DNA of 9,109 nt from Nitrosomonas sp. GTDB taxonomy: Bacteria > Pseudomonadota > Gammaproteobacteria > Burkholderiales > Nitrosomonadaceae. A program made the position numbers and the translations under genes. The notes under the pieces were generated by a model. It worked only from the letters and a program-made list of their open reading frames with translations. It made no database searches and was not told the DNA's origin. Location: contig JAJFJI010000255.1 of NCBI GenBank assembly GCA_021774205.1, positions 1-9,109 on the forward strand, in the 5' to 3' direction. Shown here one piece after another: positions 6,397 to 9,109 of this stretch; position 1 is the first letter of the stretch, and every line of letters begins with the position of its first letter.

Positions 6397-9109
6397 TTAT
6401 GATGTGACTTGATCTTTATTTTTCAAACAATGTCGAATCCAGCGACTTGTCAATTTTTCCTGCACGCTATTCTGACGAAGACGTGACGTTAGTCCACCAA
6501 AATCAACCTCGTCCAGCGGTTGATCCTGATTGAGACAGGAAAACACGTAAGTAATTTCTCCAGTCTCTGGATCTTTATGCGGTTGCAAGCACTGTCCACA
6601 AATTTCTTTCATCATACATTGCATTGGCGAATTGATCGAGCCAATCGCAAAATGTCCCGCTTTCAAATAAGGCTGCAGCAAATTATGACGCGCAGCGCCA
6701 ACTGCCGCCATCATCCGATCAGAACCAATCGCGATGATACGATCAGCCTCTCCCATCGGAACCGGCTGATGACCCAACTCACCGCTTGCATAAGCGACCA
6801 TTGCTTGCACAATGTTACCGACATAACACATATCGCCGGGCCTGGAAGGCTCGAAACCCGGCGCTTCATCACAGCACCATACGACGGTATCCGCCGCCGC
6901 TTCAATTTCTTCCACTTTATAACGGTCAACCAGCTTTTTGTAACCGGCAAAATACAAAACTTTCGATCCCATTGCACGCATCTCCGCGCCGATAGAAAAC
7001 AACACCGCATTGCCGAGACCACCACCGACCAATATAACCGTTTCATTTGGAAAAATCTCAGTTGGCGTTCCGGTTGGTCCCATTAAAATAACTGGATCAC
7101 CTGGCTTTAATAACGCGCATAAATCAGCAGACCCGCCCATTTCCAATGCAATTAGTGAAATCAAACCACGGGAAATGTCAACTGAAGCACCCGTCAGCGC
7201 AATACCTTCCATTGCCAGCCGGGTTCCCGTTGAGACAGTCGCATGCGTTGCATAATTTTGGAATCGATAAAATTGACCCGGTTGAAAGTGCTCAACGGCC
7301 ATCGGTGCATGAACAACCACTTCGATTATATTGGGCGTAAGCCGCGCAACTTGATCGACTGTCGCGCGAAAACGCTCACTCATTTCTGCAAAAAACTGTT
7401 GTTCGGATTTGTTTGATGCAGGTGTCACACGACTAAGTACCCGGTTTACGACTGGATAACCTTGTTTAGCGCTGGACATCGCTTTCACCACGTTACCTGA
7501 ATAGGAAGGATGCAAATCACCAAAAAAGCTGATGAAGCGGCCATCTTGGTCATTCCTATAACGGCTTAAAAGTACCATGGATGTTTCCGGCTTAGGGTTC
7601 CCATAATCCGGCTCAACCTGATTACCCTGTTCATCACAAGCCGCAAAATAGCGTCCATGCAATTTGTAAATTTGCTCATCTTCCTTGGCAAGTACGGTGT
7701 TTGGCTGCGTCCCTGCCGCAATCAGCAATGCGCGCGCGGGCAATTCAACTTCACCCGTTTTTTGCCAATGGCCCGCCTCATCCAGACGCTGCAGTATAAA
7801 CTGTATCGATCTAGCATGTCCCCATTGATCAATATTCACACGTTCTGGCGTAAGTCCTTCAGCAAACCAGATGCCTTCCTCCAACGCTTTCTCGACTTCT
7901 TCATGATTAAGCGTATAGGATGGACTGTCAACTAGCCGCTTGCGATAAGCAATGGTCGCGCCTCCCCAGGACTGCAGCAATTCCAGTATACGCGGCCCCC
8001 GCCCCGCCTGCTTTGCCGCATCACGTTCGGCGCGAATGGCGCGTGCATGACTGATAAATTCTTTCGCTATTTCACACTCTTCCTCATCCCATGCGTCACG
8101 GACCATTTCTTCTCCCTGCTCGCCAACAAGGATTTCATAACGATGAAGAAACTTTTCAACTTGCACCGGATAATAAGCAAGCGCTTCAGTGGCTGTATCA
8201 ATGGCTGTCAAACCGCCACCAATAACCACCACTGGCAGACGCAATTGCATATTGGCGATCGAATCGCTTTGCGCTGCACCGGTTAATTGCAAAGCCATTA
8301 AAAAATCAGATGCAGTACGTACACCACGTGCTAGACCATTGGGTAGATTAAGTACCGTAGGGCGTCCAGCGCCTGCGGCAAGTGCGATATGATCAAAACC
8401 CAATGCAAACGCATCATCCGTTGTCAAGGTGCCACCAAAACGAACACCGCCAAAAAGCGCGAATTCTTCACGTCGTTCTAGCAGTAATCGGATTAGTTTA
8501 AGAAAATTTTTGTTCCAGCGCACTGTAATGCCATACTCAGCAACCCCGCCAAATCCTCCTGGCAACCGCTTATCCAGGTCCTCTTCAAGTTCACTGGCAT
8601 CTCGAACAGCGCTGAACGGAACACGCTCGCCGAGTTGATTGACACCTGACATCTCAGCCGGCAGGGGTTCAATTTTAAGCCCATCGATCCCTACGATCGT
8701 ATGACCTTCATTCATTAAATGATGCGCTAGCGTATAACCTGCCGGGCCCATTCCGACCACCAAGACCTTGCGGCCACTCGACGGCTTTGGTACCGGGCGA
8801 TGAAAATTGAGTGGATTCCAGCGCGTCAACAGACTGTAAATTTCAAAACCCCATGGCAAAGCCAGCACATCTTTGAGTGTACGCGTTTCAGCTTGAGGAA
8901 TATCGACGGGCGTCTGTTTTTGATAGATACAGGATTTCATACAATCATTGCAAATACGATGGCCGGTACCTGCGCACATGGGGTTATCCAGCACGATCAT
9001 CGCCAGACTGCCAATGGCAACCCCCTGGGTCTTGAGTTTGTGAAACTCAGAAATACGTTCTTCTAACGGGCAGCCAGTCAACAATGCACCCAATTCACTT
9101 TTTTTAAAG
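6397..9109 (-). CDS. GltD-like/PyrK-like fused flavin-iron-sulfur oxidoreductase (N-terminus beyond window)
   Basis: The frame stays open through base 9109 and has no convincing start inside the window; a TTG at 9093 is the first conventional candidate. Residues here are numbered from that TTG. A cysteine-rich region, CP at 8-9 then C40, C48, C51 and C55, resembles the C-terminal part of the [4Fe-4S] domain that precedes GltD and dihydropyrimidine dehydrogenase flavodomains; the first part of that domain must lie outside the window. A GltD-like FAD/NADPH module follows, with VVGMGPAG (112-119) and VVIGGGLTAIDTATEA (about 289-304). The C-terminal third is ferredoxin reductase/PyrK-like: FQPGQFYRF (about 602), ILVGGGLGNAVLFS (about 686), and a cysteine set C826, C832, C835 and C853 that probably holds a [2Fe-2S] cluster. 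This domain pair equals NfnB plus NfnA (or SudAB) in one chain, so NAD(P)H/ferredoxin electron transfer is likely and bifurcation is possible. Annotation as glutamate synthase small chain would be misleading, since no GltB-like gene is seen next to it. The transhydrogenase operon lies directly downstream. Confidence 0.85.
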   Translation of the reverse strand, partial: FKKSELGALLTGCPLEERISEFHKLKTQGVAIGSLAMIVLDNPMCAGTGHRICNDCMKSCIYQKQTPVDIPQAETRTLKDVLALPWGFEIYSLLTRWNPLNFHRPVPKPSSGRKVLVVGMGPAGYTLAHHLMNEGHTIVGIDGLKIEPLPAEMSGVNQLGERVPFSAVRDASELEEDLDKRLPGGFGGVAEYGITVRWNKNFLKLIRLLLERREEFALFGGVRFGGTLTTDDAFALGFDHIALAAGAGRPTVLNLPNGLARGVRTASDFLMALQLTGAAQSDSIANMQLRLPVVVIGGGLTAIDTATEALAYYPVQVEKFLHRYEILVGEQGEEMVRDAWDEEECEIAKEFISHARAIRAERDAAKQAGRGPRILELLQSWGGATIAYRKRLVDSPSYTLNHEEVEKALEEGIWFAEGLTPERVNIDQWGHARSIQFILQRLDEAGHWQKTGEVELPARALLIAAGTQPNTVLAKEDEQIYKLHGRYFAACDEQGNQVEPDYGNPKPETSMVLLSRYRNDQDGRFISFFGDLHPSYSGNVVKAMSSAKQGYPVVNRVLSRVTPASNKSEQQFFAEMSERFRATVDQVARLTPNIIEVVVHAPMAVEHFQPGQFYRFQNYATHATVSTGTRLAMEGIALTGASVDISRGLISLIALEMGGSADLCALLKPGDPVILMGPTGTPTEIFPNETVILVGGGLGNAVLFSIGAEMRAMGSKVLYFAGYKKLVDRYKVEEIEAAADTVVWCCDEAPGFEPSRPGDMCYVGNIVQAMVAYASGELGHQPVPMGEADRIIAIGSDRMMAAVGAARHNLLQPYLKAGHFAIGSINSPMQCMMKEICGQCLQPHKDPETGEITYVFSCLNQDQPLDEVDFGGLTSRLRQNSVQEKLTSRWIRHCLKNKDQVTS

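Noticed and set aside
6520..7086. 188-codon plus-strand open frame within the flavoprotein gene
   Set aside because: It is antisense to the PyrK-like domain with its conserved motifs. The translation is rich in His, Arg and Thr and resembles no known protein.
9091..9093. TTG at 9093 as the start of the flavoprotein gene
   Set aside because: The frame remains open to the window end, no ribosome site precedes the TTG (the upstream bases encode FKKSE in frame), and the first half of the Fe-S domain would be missing. The gene most likely starts outside the window.

Overview
The window reads as an ordinary proteobacterial chromosome segment with seven protein-coding genes, all on the minus strand. 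Two of them run off the window edges. Base composition looks moderate (by eye, just under half G+C). A YjgR-type ATPase, a proton-translocating transhydrogenase with a split alpha subunit, and intergenic hairpins built on a TCCCACGC core fit an environmental beta- or gammaproteobacterium, for example an ammonia oxidiser or methylotroph. That placement is a guess from gene content, not a demonstrated taxonomy.

In the direction of transcription (high to low coordinates) the layout is as follows. (1) 9109-6397 holds a very large flavin/iron-sulfur oxidoreductase whose N-terminus lies outside the window. It is a GltD-like half fused to a PyrK/ferredoxin-reductase-like half. (2) A 170-bp gap contains a perfect TATAAT that could drive the next operon. 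(3) 6226-3333 is pntAA-pntAB-pntB, a complete three-gene proton-translocating NAD(P) transhydrogenase. (4) A 532-bp gap (3332-2801) has no convincing gene but carries short inverted repeats, a G-rich tract and a weak Fur-box-like sequence. (5) 2800-1 is a second probable operon: a YjgR/HerA-like ATPase, a zinc-independent quinone-oxidoreductase-type MDR protein, and the first 85 residues of a D-2-hydroxyacid dehydrogenase. A long-armed hairpin lies between the last two.

The theme of the right two thirds is nicotinamide redox balance. Pnt uses the proton gradient to move hydride from NADH to NADP+. The neighbouring fusion has the same pair of domain types as NfnB plus NfnA/SudAB, enzymes that couple NADH, NADPH and ferredoxin. 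The most interesting hypothesis is therefore that this locus pairs a one-polypeptide Nfn-like enzyme with Pnt. I found no CRISPR array, tRNA, rRNA, transposase, prophage or toxin-antitoxin locus, and no strong evidence for a wholly undescribed system.
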